Below, in pieces: positions 1-11,045 of a stretch of DNA of 64,000 nucleotides. The notes under the pieces are model-generated. The model saw only the letters and a program-made list of their open reading frames with translations, was not told the DNA's origin and did not search any database. The DNA is from Apoderus coryli (taxonomy: Eukaryota > Arthropoda > Insecta > Coleoptera > Attelabidae). The position numbers were made by a program, and so were the translations under genes. The stretch covers positions 3,856,342 through 3,920,341 of the forward strand of contig OU452216.1 of NCBI GenBank assembly GCA_911728435.2. The letters run 5' to 3'. Position 1 is the first letter of the stretch. Every line of letters begins with the position of its first letter.

Positions 1-339
1 GTGGCGGCAACCAGTTTGGTAACTTTTTTACATTAGTTTTTCCTTTTTTTACGCTAACATCGAGTATTAAATTTGGTGGTTTGAACAACCCACCAGGATT
101 GGTCAAAACGGCATGTTTATAGGCATCCACGCATTTTGGATTTTATGTGTATTTTTTGCTGCCTATTGCGTTGACTATACAGGGTTTCTTAGATTCCTAC
201 AAAATACAAGTTGTGAAAATAATACATACAGGGTTATTCACGCCATACGACACGGGATAGTGGGGCTAAACTATTTAATTTCTTGAAAGTTTTATTCATG
301 GGATCGATAAAAATATCGTGAATCTATACCGGGTGTCCC
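1..339. other. No gene recognised
   Basis: No coding region or RNA gene is visible. The window opens with GTGGCGGC, which resembles the GTGGCGGC of the hAT-like termini at 5552 and 25230, but the bases that follow do not match those termini, so this is not called as an end. Confidence 0.4.
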
Positions 340-892
340 AAATATAAGAAATGAACCTTAGTTGTGTTTTTTTAAATGGAATGCCCTGTATGTGAATATA
401 TTTTTAGATTCCCCGTTCAAAATAAACCTAACTTTCATTAAAGTACATCTCACCTAAACCTAACAGTTTTTTAAATATTTTAATTTTTATAAAAATATAG
501 ACATAATTTGAATGAAAAAATTCACACATAGTCGTTTCTTCTTTTTAAGCCAGTCTGGGCTGATAAATATACCCACTCATCACTTGTTACGCCAAATATA
601 AAAAACTTCCAATACCAAATATAGGGTGTCCAATAATATAAGTTAGAGTCAGTTATATGAACGTAAAGTTTAATTCTAAATAACTTGTTTATTTCAAATG
701 GAACACTGCACAAAGTAATTATCTATCAAATATTATAATACTTTCCTATGGATAACTCTTGAGATTTTCGTGGAAAATACACATATTCATAATATTAGGC
801 GAATTTTTAATTGAACCTGTTAATTTCATGAAGACCACTTTGTATTTGATGATGATCAAATTAATTATCTATTATTCACTATAAGGTGTTCC

Positions 893-1540
893 TATAATAA
901 TAATAATAATCGTCTTTATTGATTGAAATACATCTGATAAAAGTTAAACAATATTACGAAGTAATGTTACAAAAAAATGGTAGGTCTTCAATCAAAGGGC
1001 GAAGTCTAGCAATTATAATGCTATTTTTACTTAACCCAAAAAGAAAATAATCATATTTTAATCTTTCTTAAAGCCTAGTTATCTATTATCGTGCCATATT
1101 TACAATAATTATAAATTACCCAATCATGGAAGGAAAAAAAGTTAAAGACAAAAAAAACAATAATAAAATTATAAGGACAATAATAATTTAAACGCCTATA
1201 ATGCATTTTGAACTGCAAGCAAATTTTTTTCACGCTATACCTAAAACTACTTGATCTAAGTAATTACAACGGCGATTCCAAGTTGTTATACAGTTTTACA
1301 GCATTGTAAGTGAAGGATCTCTGAAATATAGCAGTGGTGTAGGCCGGAATATGAAATAGTTCGTTATATCTCAATCTACGTTGTCTCATTTGGCACCTAG
1401 TTATTAACTTTTCAATGAGATACTCTGGAATTTTTGTAAATATTAATCTATATACAAAACATAGCATAGAATACCTTTGACAAACCAAATATTTAAACAA
1501 TAACATAATAAATAAATACATTTTTAACTTAAATTAAATA
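893..1540 (-). mobile_element. 5'-truncated Jockey/CR1-type LINE, 3' end only
   Basis: On the minus strand an 85-codon frame (1264-1521) contains FQRSFTYNAVKLYNNL, matching FQRSFTYNAIRLYNTI at the C-terminus of the LINE at 62.5-64 kb. The 3' UTR follows and ends in a CAATAAAGACGATTATTATTATT-like tail at about 893-915. This is the C-terminal end of an endonuclease/RT ORF plus the tail; everything upstream is missing, as is usual for dead-on-arrival LINE copies. Confidence 0.8.
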
Positions 1541-1574
1541 ACAAGATATACATAAATACTGATAAATTTTATAA

Positions 1575-1970
1575 TAAATGTTCAAAATGATTGGACTCTA
1601 GGCACAGTAGAATCCTTTTCTTAAATCCTTCTAGAACTTTAACCTGGTGTAACGCTTCTAAACGCATAGTTTATTTGCTCCTTCATCTCCTCCATTAAAA
1701 AGTTTTCATTGTCGATGATTTTGTTCCTGCCCATGTACAAAATTTAACACGATTTAAAATCAGTATTGATAAGTTCCTGATGCAGTTGCACTGTGTTTGG
1801 GTGGTATCTTTCGTTAAATTGCCTTAACAGTCTCTCGAAGACCGCTTTTTTTGGATGATTTTGCACCGGGATCCTTTGAGCGTAAACTCACGATGCTAGT
1901 AAAACGTTTTTGGACCATGCTCCCAGAATAAAAATCATGTCTATTCTTTCTCCTTTGGAATAGGTTCGCA
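1575..1970 (-). pseudogene. DDE_3-family transposase remnant (N- and C-terminal parts)
   Basis: Read on the minus strand from about 1968, one frame gives YSKGERIDMIFILGAWSKN, an in-frame stop, then VYAQRIPVQNHPKKAVFERL, which is the HTH (DUF4817-like) start typical of insect DDE_3 transposases. Further on come ENFLMEEMKEQINYAFRSV and, after a frame change, EGFKKRILLCLESNHFEH, which fits the family's extreme C-terminus. The catalytic DDE core between them is gone. It lies between the inverted repeats of the 340-2320 element and may be what is left of its own transposase. Confidence 0.6.
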
Positions 1971-2320
1971 TTTTTGATTAATTGAATTAAATCAAAAGTC
2001 ACAGATATAAAACTGTTTTATAAAAAATCCCCAACTCTTAGGTAAGAATTTTCAACTACCTATTTGACAGTAAATTTCAAATTAAAAAAATTCTCAAATG
2101 ACTTGATAAATATTATAAATAGGATTTTGTGAATTTTTTCATTCAAATTATGTCAAAATATTTTTATAAAAATTAAAATATTGAAAAAACTGTCAGGTTT
2201 AGGTGAGATCTACTTTAATGAAAGTTAGGTTTATTTTGAACGGGGAATCTAAAAATATATTCATATATAGGGCATTCCATTAAAATAAAAACACAACAAT
2301 GGGTCATTTATTATTTATTT

Positions 2321-3599
2321 TAAATCAAATCACGTAACTTCTTAAGGCTGTTGTGGATTATTTAGACACAACAATCACCAACCATCAAAAGTCCTTTTTA
2401 AAAAAATTATCGATTCAAAACTGAGAGGGTTAGCCTGGTTTACAGACGGGTCTCAGACTGAAAGTGGAAGTGGTCCAGGAGGTTACTGATTTTTAGTCGA
2501 ATTGTTCGCAAATATTCTTGGCTGCAGTGAAACCGGAGACTTGTGTCGAACAAACCACTTATTTTGGATATTGTGCTGATGATTATGCATCGTTTTCGTG
2601 TTAATTCTATTCCAGCAAAAATCATATCTAAAATTGGGATCAGACGAGGAAAAGGAAAGTTTCTACTGAAAATTACGAATTCTTTGGCGTGAGCTTCGTA
2701 TGTCAGTAGCTCAGAACAATATTTAGTGAGTTGATAATTTATTGTCAAGCATAATTAAACAAAAAAAAAAAAAAAAGGTTCACCAATCCATTTGTATCGT
2801 TAAAGTAATTTAGAACATTGCTGGAGTGTCTTTGATCAGCGATTCAGTAATAAAAAAAATGTCGGGCTTAGATAGCTTTTTACACTCACGACACGTTTAA
2901 AGGTAGAAATTCGGTCTCATCAGATTGGAGGAAGCCGTCAGCTTTATTTAAAAAATAATAGTTTGTGCAGCAAATGTGGCTGTGACGTCCATATTGTACG
3001 AAGACGAAATTGAAGCGCAGATTATTTATTTAAATATTTTTTTCTGTGTAACTTATTTTGCAATGATCTTAGAGAGTCAATGAATAACTTGCATATTCTG
3101 TTGGTTTCAAGCTTGTAATAATTGTAGTGCCTTGAGTATGGCCGATATCAAATTTAACTCGCATTTAAAAAATTCGTCTAACATGTTACAGTATGTGGTA
3201 TTCTAAAAGCGCATTTTAGTCGTTAAACTGTCTGAGAATTTTTGTTGGTCGAATAGGTTTTATTTTTTCTTTAGAAAAAGAATATATAAACATGTACCTA
3301 GGTATGTTTTAGCATTTTTTATTTAATAAGACATTTTTAGTACTGGTACATAAACACAAATAGTTAAGCTATTTCTACGTAAATAGAAAGCGTATCTCTA
3401 TTTTTTATGAGCAGCTTACATAGCTTACAACATACAGGGTGATTGTTGGTGTATTTGAAGTTTTCGGACAACTAACGATGCGATTGTTTTGAAACTTTCA
3501 GCGATTATTTAGGAGAATGCAGTCTATCAATTGTGAGGTGTGTGCCACTTCCGGTTATAGCGGGATACGTCAGAAAACGTCACGGAAGCTTATAATTAG
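2321..3599. other. Intergenic stretch, mostly unrecognised
   Basis: Apart from an RNase H-like scrap at about 2428-2490, an A-run at about 2760-2777 and a TACAGGGTG motif at about 3433, nothing is recognised. The TACAGGGTG motif resembles the ends of other elements here and is followed by a block containing ACTTCCGGTTATA just upstream of the R1-type copy. Confidence 0.4.
2428..2490 (+). pseudogene. RNase H-like scrap of a retroelement
   Basis: The plus strand reads LAWFTDGSQTESGSGPGGY, which matches the start of the RNase H domain in retroelement polyproteins (W-F-T-D-G-S with the first catalytic Asp, then a G-S-G-x-G turn). The frame closes straight after. With only about 20 residues left the parent clade cannot be named; LINEs with RNase H, such as the I group, are candidates. 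Confidence 0.45.
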
Positions 3600-5330
3600 A
3601 TAGACGGGGTAAAAGCCCACATGTGGAACTATTTACAATGGAAGAACTCGAGAAATCAATAACTCTACTCAGAAACGGAAAAGCGCCAGGGGATGATAAT
3701 ATTCCTACCGAGGCCTTGAAGGAAGCAGTGAAAGCAGTTGGCCAAACCATCTTAAATCTATTGAATAACGTCCTACGAGAGCAAGTGTTCCCGCAAGCCT
3801 GGAAAAACGCAAAATTGATTCTAATGCCGAAAGGTGTCGAGGAGTTTCTCAAAATTGTTCGGGAAGATGGCGATAAGACATGGGCAGCACTGGTTACACT
3901 CGACATAAAAAACGCTTTTAACTCTGTGTCGTGGAAGACCATATTAGAACAGCTAGAATATAGAGGGTTGCTAATGTATTTACAGGCTATTATCGATAGT
4001 TATCTGAGTGAGAGAACTTTGAGCATTGACAAGAAAAACCAGATTAAAGTGTATGCGGGGCTCAATATTGGGACCGTTGCTGTGGAATATTGTTTACGAT
4101 GACTTGCTGGGATTGAGGTATCCAGACGGCGTAAATGTAGTCGCTTATGCCGACGATATTGCGATTGTTGTTAGGGCTGCGGACAAAACGGAACTCATGT
4201 TGAAAGCCGATGAAGCGATCGAAATGGTTGACAAATGGACGGAAAAGAAACAACTTGAACTCGCCCAACAAAAAACGGAGGCCATCATTCTAAAAGGCAA
4301 GCGAGACAGATCAGCTATAAATTTTTACTGCAAAGGAAAACTAATCACACCGGGGAGGACACTGAAATACCTGGGAATTGTCATAGATGCGAAACAGTAT
4401 TTTACGGAACACATTAAATACACAGTCAATAAAGCCGAAAAAAGGTAGCAGCTCTTATAAAACTCTTGCCAAACATAAGAGGTCCAGGGAGCCACAAAAG
4501 GGTAGTGCATTTCAGTTGTCCAATCAACGCTGTTGTACGGAGCACCTATATGGCAATTTGCATTAAAATTTGCAAAATATAGAAAAATGTTGGAAAAGCT
4601 GCAACGCAAAATGCTACTGAGAATAGCTAGCTCGTATAGGACGGTGTCAACGAAAGCTCTCTATGTCATTACGGGGGTGATTCGAATAGAATTGATGGCC
4701 GAGGAAAGAACAAAGATACATAAACGGAACGAAGAACGAGAGAGAACACTTGAAGAGTGGCAGACAAGATGGGAGCAAGCTGAGGTGGGATCCTGGACAA
4801 GAAAATTAATTCCAAATATAAGTAGTTTTCACCAATGCAAATATAGACCTATAAATTATACCATGACGCAACTACTAAGTGGACATGGTGCTTTCAAGAC
4901 TTATACTAAAAAAATCAAAAAAACTGAAACTGATAAGTGTATGTACTCCGATGATGTAGACTCTGTGGAACATACATGGTTCTACTGCCCACGATGGAAC
5001 ATAGACAGAGTAAAACTAGAACTAACACTTGACCAACAAATAACACCAGAAAACATAGTGCCCAAGATGGTGACAAACAAAGAAAGCTGGAATGCAGTAT
5101 TGGTATTTGCTGAAACAGTTATGGAACAGAAAGAAAGGGACGAAAGACAACAAAATATTTTACACTGCAATGAAGTTTATGCGAACAGCGGTACCATTGC
5201 AGTGGCGAAGAGGCAGAGTTTTTTTAGTGGGTGGAAATCCTACAGTTCCGATTGCCGTGTGGTGATTAGCACCACATGGGTCCCGGTCTCTTTGAAAGAT
5301 TTTTTCTCTGCCGAACAAAAAAAAAAAGGT
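3600..5330 (+). mobile_element. Decayed R1-clade non-LTR retrotransposon
   Basis: Frames 3623-4102, 4026-4448 and 4533-5441 are pieces of one RT ORF. The first holds the RT start (RNGKAPGDDNIPTEAL), then jumps from LILMPKG to VEEFLKIVREDG, skipping the conserved YRPI-containing segment: an internal deletion. LDIKNAFNSV carries the first RT Asp. A second break removes VPQ just before GSILGPLLW. VAYADDIAIVV is the intact catalytic box. The last part ends in DDVDSVEHTWFYCPRW, the C-terminal Cys/His motif of R1-clade proteins. A non-coding 3' part follows, closing with A11 at about 5319-5329. No endonuclease is present, so it is 5'-truncated. It cannot be active. Confidence 0.8.
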
Positions 5331-6150
5331 ATACTATTTGCACGAATTTCGATTTGTACCTACGTTAGGTATTTTTGTTTACTGTTTTTGTTTTGTTACA
5401 TTACGTTTGAACTATTTGTTCGTTTGTTGTTTAAATACTAGTGCTATTGATTAAAAAGTATATGTATTTAATAATAGTAATAATATTTTGACTAGTACAA
5501 GTAAAGATTAGTGGTTGTGCCTAACTATAAAATTACCCACGAGCCGCCACTGGTTACCACAAATGGATAAAAGAAAATTTAGACAGATTGAAAAAAGTTT
5601 TGGTGTTTCGAGGGCCTCCAGAAATGAGAACACTGATTCTGGCTGATTTCCATATATATCCACAATCTGTTATTAGAAAAGCTGCATACGATAAGGGTAA
5701 ATCATTTTGCTCAATATAAGGAATAGTAGAAAAACGTGGCATGCATTCTTATAAATTATACCTTAATTAATTAATTTTACCGCGACGGATTTTATGTATT
5801 TTATAGTCTTCTGAATACGCTAGTTGAGAAACATCAAAAATATAGATTGCATACCAAAAATAAAAACAAAAAATAAAACGTTCTTATGAAAAACAAAAAA
5901 AATTCTACAACAACTTAACCAAATAAATTAAATACTTAGGTAATCCTGCTTGATTTAACCAAAAAAAATCTAAATCAACTTAATACTGATCGAAAATAAT
6001 CAAAATTAAAATATCGTGGATCTTTTTGATACTTTGAGTCACGTTTTAAATATTTTGATTAAATATCACGATCATAATTAGTATCACTTAATAGAAGGTG
6101 GCAATATGTTCGATTTCGTCAACTTAACCATCATCAGTCTCGCTGTCATC
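5331..6150. other. Intergenic, one hAT-like terminus
   Basis: No gene is recognised. At 5533-5552 the sequence CCCACGAGCCGCCACTG is the reverse complement of CAGTGGCGGCTCGTGGG, close to the termini of the 25230-32776 block, so a hAT-like element may end at 5552. Its other end was not found inside the window. A weak hammerhead-like string on the minus strand at about 6100-6145 is treated in the findings. Confidence 0.4.
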
Positions 6151-6151
6151 A

Positions 6152-7020
6152 TCTTGTCCTAAAGTTATTAATCAATTTCCTCCAAAACTTAGTCACTTTT
6201 CCAAATAAACAATATTTCACGAAAAAAAAAAAACAACATGTAAAACCGGTAGGTAAGTAAACGAATGCTGTCAAACGTGGCAATTTTGCCTTTGCATTTT
6301 AATTTTTATTGATTTTTTATTAGCTAGATAAATATTTGCGTCGAATCAAAAGAAAAAAACTACAAAAAATGCTTGTAATTTAGTTTCAATTGAAACTTGA
6401 AACTCACCAAATATTTTACTTTAAAAGATGTTAAAGGAAAAAGTTGTTTGTATTTTACTTTTTTACCCATGTAACAATTTTCAGCCGTTTGGTCCAATTT
6501 TCAAAAATTGTTTAAAATGCTGAACACTGCTTTTGCAATAAAAAATTAAATTTCCAACAAAAATATTCCTAACAGTTGATGCAAAATTGCAATAATTTTA
6601 AAAATTGCCTTTGCATTTTTATTGATTTTTTATTAGCTCGATAAATATTTGCGTCGAATCAAAAGAAAAAAACTACAAAAAATGCTTGTAATTTACTTTC
6701 AATTGAAATTTGAAACTCAGGAAATATTTTACTTCAAAAGTAGTTAAAGGAAAAAGTTATTTGTATTTTAATTTCTTTTATGTTCCAATTTTCAGCCGTG
6801 TGGTGCAATTTTCAAAAATTGCTAAAAATGCTGACCACTGTTTTTGCCATAAAAAAATAAATTTTTGACAAAAATATGGTAGATGCAAAGTTGCAATTAT
6901 TATTCTAAAGTTATTAATCAATTTCTTCCAAAACTTTTTTAAATAAACAATATTTCACGAAAAAAAAACAACATATAAAACCGGTAGGTAAGTAACCGAA
7001 TGCTGTCAAACGAGGCAATT
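6152..7020. repeat. Direct 120-bp repeats enclosing two satellite units
   Basis: About 6155-6285 and 6904-7020 are direct repeats: both run from CTAAAGTTATTAATCAATTT through AACCGGTAGGTAAGTAA to GGCAATT. Between them lie two diverged monomers of the satellite found further downstream (at about 6325 and 6638). This looks like a duplicated flank with captured satellite DNA. Confidence 0.7.
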
Positions 7021-8600
7021 GTGACACTATATGCTCTTTTTTTGTGTTTTTTGATTATTTTTTTTAAACATTCGCTATCACTTCTCTTGTTTGGCCGTTG
7101 ACAGTTTTTCTGCGAGTAAATTTGTTCATTTTAAAAAATAAATAATAAAACTAGTAAGAACTAACAAACAATGAAACAAAGTCGCAAAACAGCAAATTGT
7201 TCAAAATCACAAAACACTAAACAGAACACTAAATATACAATAATAATTTGATACAATATTTGATAATATTGCAACTGGATGATTCAATATTACTCGATAT
7301 TCCAAGAGGGGCGGCAGAAATTGCGGGGAAGTACTCAGTTTCCACCAATAGCAAGGGTCGACGCACAAATTAGGATCGTTCAGGCGGCGTCTAAACACCA
7401 ATTTTGCGTGCGTGGTATTGCCGATTTTACAAAGGATTATAATTTATTTTCCCTATTTTTATTCAGTGATAAAAATTTTAGTTATTATAAAAAATAAAAC
7501 TAACAACATGCTGAGCTTTTTTCGTTATTATTATTTGTACCTAATTGTGAAAAATCGATTTTCAAATTAAAACTATTTCTTGCCTAGTTTTGCTCTAATT
7601 CCTTTGGATTCGTTTGCCACAAAGTATCAAGAACCTAAAAGCAATAAACAATAACCACAGTAAACAAGTATTGGAATATTCTTTTAGTACGTATATTTGG
7701 CGACCAGATCTATTTTAGTCTAGGTTTTCTGTATTTTAGCCACGTAGAAAATATTATTTTTCATTTATATTTACGCGCACAAATTCATTTTTATAATTAT
7801 TTTCTTTGTGAGAAGAACTACAATAAAAAATAAGCGTTAGTTGTACTCAAAAATATACAGAACGCATTAAATTTAAATAATTCAGTGTTGATACCTTCTT
7901 ATATGCATCTTAAATTCAAATTACGTATTCAAAATTATTCTCACATGGGCCAGTATCAAAATTCCCGCTGATTCACATAACCAGTTTGCAAAAAGGTTAC
8001 GGCAAAGGGTATAATGTATCCATCGTCATGCATATGCATTATAAAAAAGTTTGCATTGTTCCAAAGTCCGTTATAGCAATAAAACTTGTTGCTATCTAAC
8101 GCGAATAAAATGGCCCGTATTCCGAAATGGGACGTTATAAAATAACTTGTACTATTATGCAAGACGACCCTTGTATGAATTGAGGCTTATTTCTTATATG
8201 AGAACTTGAATTACCGGTAATTCATATTTGAATCAAGAACGACATATTCGCTGCTTGGACAACGTGAAGAAACCGTACTTATTAACCACCAAACCACCTT
8301 TTTAACTCTCTATATATTATGGAATAATAGCTCTTATTTTCATGATTGAGAATTAGAAAATTTCATACTACTGATGATGAAGCTTGAAACCCCGAACATA
8401 TTTGGTAAATAGAGTAATAAGTGAATTTTTTCCGTGGAGCATCGACTTTATTACTATTACATATAATTTTCTAGACTCCAGAATGGACTAAGTACTTGTT
8501 TAAATTAATTATATTTGTTCATAAATTACGTAGATATTGATAGAATCCATTTGTAATCACAACTCTCATAGTTGGTTCCATTTTGACAAAAGAAAATTGT
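7021..8600. other. Non-satellite gap in the satellite region
   Basis: No domain is recognised in any short frame here. At 8377-8420 the plus strand carries CTGATGATGAAGCTTGAAAC, which resembles a hammerhead core, but no good stem I was found. The satellite resumes at about 8615. Confidence 0.4.
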
Positions 8601-9784
8601 TAATTAAATTATGAATTTGTATCGATTTTTTATTAAGAAAAAAACTACAAATAATTCTTGTAATTCACTTTCAATTGAAACTTGAAACTCAGCAAATATT
8701 TTACTTCAAAAGAAGTTAAAGGAAAAAGTTGTTTGTATTTTACTTGTTTAACCATGTATAAATTTTCAGCCGTCTCGTACAATTTTCTATTTTTTCAAAA
8801 ATAAGCCTATTAGGATTTTTTAAATCTTTGAAAAATTGCTAAAAATGCCTAACACTGCTCTTTCCAAAAAAAAAATTGAATCTTTAACAAAAATATCCCT
8901 AACGGTTGATGCAAAATTGCAATAATTTTAAAAATTGCCTTTGCATTTTAATTTTTGTTGATTTTTTATTAACTAGATAAATATTTGTGTCGAATCAAAA
9001 GAAAAAAACTACAAAAAATGTTTGTAATTTACTTTCAATTGAAATTTGAAACTCAGCAAATATTATACTTCAAAAGGTGTTAAAGAACGAAGTTGTTTGT
9101 ATTTTACTTTTTTACCCATGTACATATTTTCAGCCGTTTGGTGCAATTTTCAAAAATTGCTTAATATGCTGAACACTGCTTTTGCCATAAAAAATTAAAT
9201 TTCCAACAAAAATATCCCTAACGGTTAATGCAAACTTGCAATAATTTTAAAAATTGCCTTTGCATTTTAATTTTTATTGATTTTTTATTAGATAAATATT
9301 TGCGTCAAATCAACTGAAAAAAAAGTACAAAAAATGCTTGTAATTTACTTTCAAGTGAAATTTGAAACTCAGCAAATATTTCACTTCAAAAGATGTTAAA
9401 GGAAAAAGTTATTTGTATTTAAATTTTTTTATGTACCAATTTGCAGCCGTTTGGTGCAATTTTTTTATTTATTTGTATTTTTTCAAAAATAAGCATATTC
9501 GGATTTTTCAAATCTTTTAAAAATTGCTAAAAATGCCCAACACTGCTTTTTCCAGAAAAAAAATAATTCTTTAAGAAAAATAGCCCTAACGCTTGATGCA
9601 AAATTGCAATAATTTTAAAAATTCCCTTTGGATTTTAATTTTTATTGATTTTTTATTAACTAGATAAGTATTTTTTATTTTATGAAATAATCCATTCAAA
9701 GAGGAGCGATGATTAATGTATAAATCAAACGGCGTCTGCTCCACAAAACAAATATATTTCAATTTTATAAGTCAAGGCACATTG

Positions 9785-9845
9785 CCTATGTCAGTCAGAC
9801 ATGTTTCGAGAAATCAAATATTCTCATCATCAGTGACTTTCAGTA
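9785..9845 (-). ncRNA. Hammerhead ribozyme motif, type I, left arm
   Basis: Mirror copy of the 10300-10360 motif on the minus strand, with the same core, stem II and stem I (9794-9837). Having both orientations in one transcript would let the two arms pair into a long duplex, which would compete with ribozyme folding. Confidence 0.72.
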
Positions 9846-10299
9846 CAAGATTAACAAACGTTAGTGCTATCAATATAACATATTCATTTTGTGAAAATTT
9901 TTGTGAATATTTCTTGTAAATCAAAACATTGTTTTATATAAAAATTTTTAAAATGAAATTAAAAAAATTAAAAAATATATCCAAATTCAAAATTATTTTA
10001 TGGCATTAAAAAAAAAAACAAAAAAAAAAAACATACTGTCCATGTTACAACGTAAAAGTTTTTGAAAATTTTCTCGAATATTTGAAACATCTGTGATGAT
10101 AAATAAAAAGAAAACATAGAAATAGGCATAATGCCATAAAATAATTTTGAATTTGGATATATTTTTTAATTTTTTAATTTTTTTAATTTCATTTTAAAAA
10201 TTTTTATATAAAACAATGTTTTGATTTACAAGAAATATTCACAAAAATTTTCACAAAATGAATATGTTATATTGATAGCACTAACGTTTGTTAATCTTG

Positions 10300-10360
10300 T
10301 ACTGAAAGTCACTGATGATGAGAATATTTGATTTCTCGAAACATGTCTGACTGACATAGG
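10300..10360 (+). ncRNA. Hammerhead ribozyme motif, type I, right arm
   Basis: Stem I strand GTCA (10308-10311), core CTGATGA (10312-10318), an extra T, stem II GAGAA/TTCTC (10320-10324/10333-10337), core GAAA (10338-10341), a minimal stem III C-AT-G, cleavage triplet GTC (10345-10347), then TGAC (10348-10351) pairing with GTCA. All invariant core positions are present. The one-base-pair stem III is a known feature of hammerheads in Penelope-like and small animal retroelements, which work best as dimers. Confidence 0.75.
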
Positions 10361-11045
10361 CAATGTGCCTTGACTTATAAAATTGAAATATATTTGTTTT
10401 GTGGAGCAGACGCCGTTTGATTTATACAACTAGATAAGTATTTGCGTCGAATCAAAAGAAAAAAACTACAAAAAATGCTTATAATTTACTTCCAATTGAA
10501 ACTTGAGACTCAGCAAATATTTTACTTCAAAAGATGTTAAAGGAGAAAGTTATTTGTATTTAATTTTTTTTATTTATCCATTTTCAGCCGTTTGGTACAA
10601 TTTTTTTATTTATTTCTATTTTTTCAAAACTAAGCATATTCAGATTTTTCAAATCCTTAACAAAAATACCCATAACGGTTGATGCAAAATTGCAATAATT
10701 TTAAAAATTGCGTTTGCATTTTAATTTTTTATTGATTTTTTATTAACTAGATAAATATTTGCATCGAATCAAAAGAAAAAAAATACAAAAAATGCTTGTA
10801 ATTTACTTTCAATTGCAACTTGTACCAATTTACAGCCGTTTGGTGCAATCTGTTTATTTTTTTTTCTATTTTTTCAAAAATAAGCGTATTCGAATTTTTC
10901 AAATATTAAAAATTGCTGAAAATGCTGAACACTGCTTTTTCCATAAAAAAATAAATTTTTAACAAAAATATCCTTAATGGTTGATGCAAAATTGCAATAA
11001 TTTTAAAAACTGCGTTTGCATTTCAATTTTTATTGATTTTTTATT

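Larger units (their letters stand above)
340..2320. mobile_element. DNA transposon with long terminal inverted repeats
   Basis: The sequence at about 345-524 recurs as its reverse complement at about 2137-2315, roughly 180 bp with few differences and small indels. Both arms carry the outer motif GGAATGCCCTRTA and an inner TTCATTCAAATTATG block. Between the arms lie a LINE 3' end (about 893-1540) and pieces of a DDE_3 transposase on the minus strand (about 1575-1970). The transposase remnant suggests a DDE_3/mariner-like element that was internally deleted and then hit by a LINE. The exact outer ends and target duplication were not resolved. Confidence 0.7.
9674..10427. mobile_element. Inverted dimer with 16-bp target duplication and hammerhead motifs
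   Basis: The stretch 9718-about 10003 is repeated as reverse complement at about 10143-10427; the outer 204 bp of the arms encode the same 67-residue string, so they are essentially identical. The centre is an A-rich spacer. The left side has an extra 44 bp (9674-9717). The insertion sits in a satellite unit whose AACTAGATAAGTATTT is present on both sides (9658-9673 and 10428-10443). Each arm carries a hammerhead ribozyme motif. Inverted terminal repeats with hammerheads, a short one-sided extension and a 10-16 bp duplication fit Penelope-like retroelement ends. No RT or GIY-YIG ORF is present, so this copy is non-autonomous. Confidence 0.75.

Noticed and set aside
8377..8420. Hammerhead ribozyme on the plus strand
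   Set aside because: Core-like strings are present, but stem II is self-complementary over only a few bases and no stem I partner follows a NUH triplet.
9716..10429. Two identical 67-residue ORFs on opposite strands as genes
   Set aside because: They are the two arms of an inverted repeat and overlap the hammerhead motif; no protein domain.
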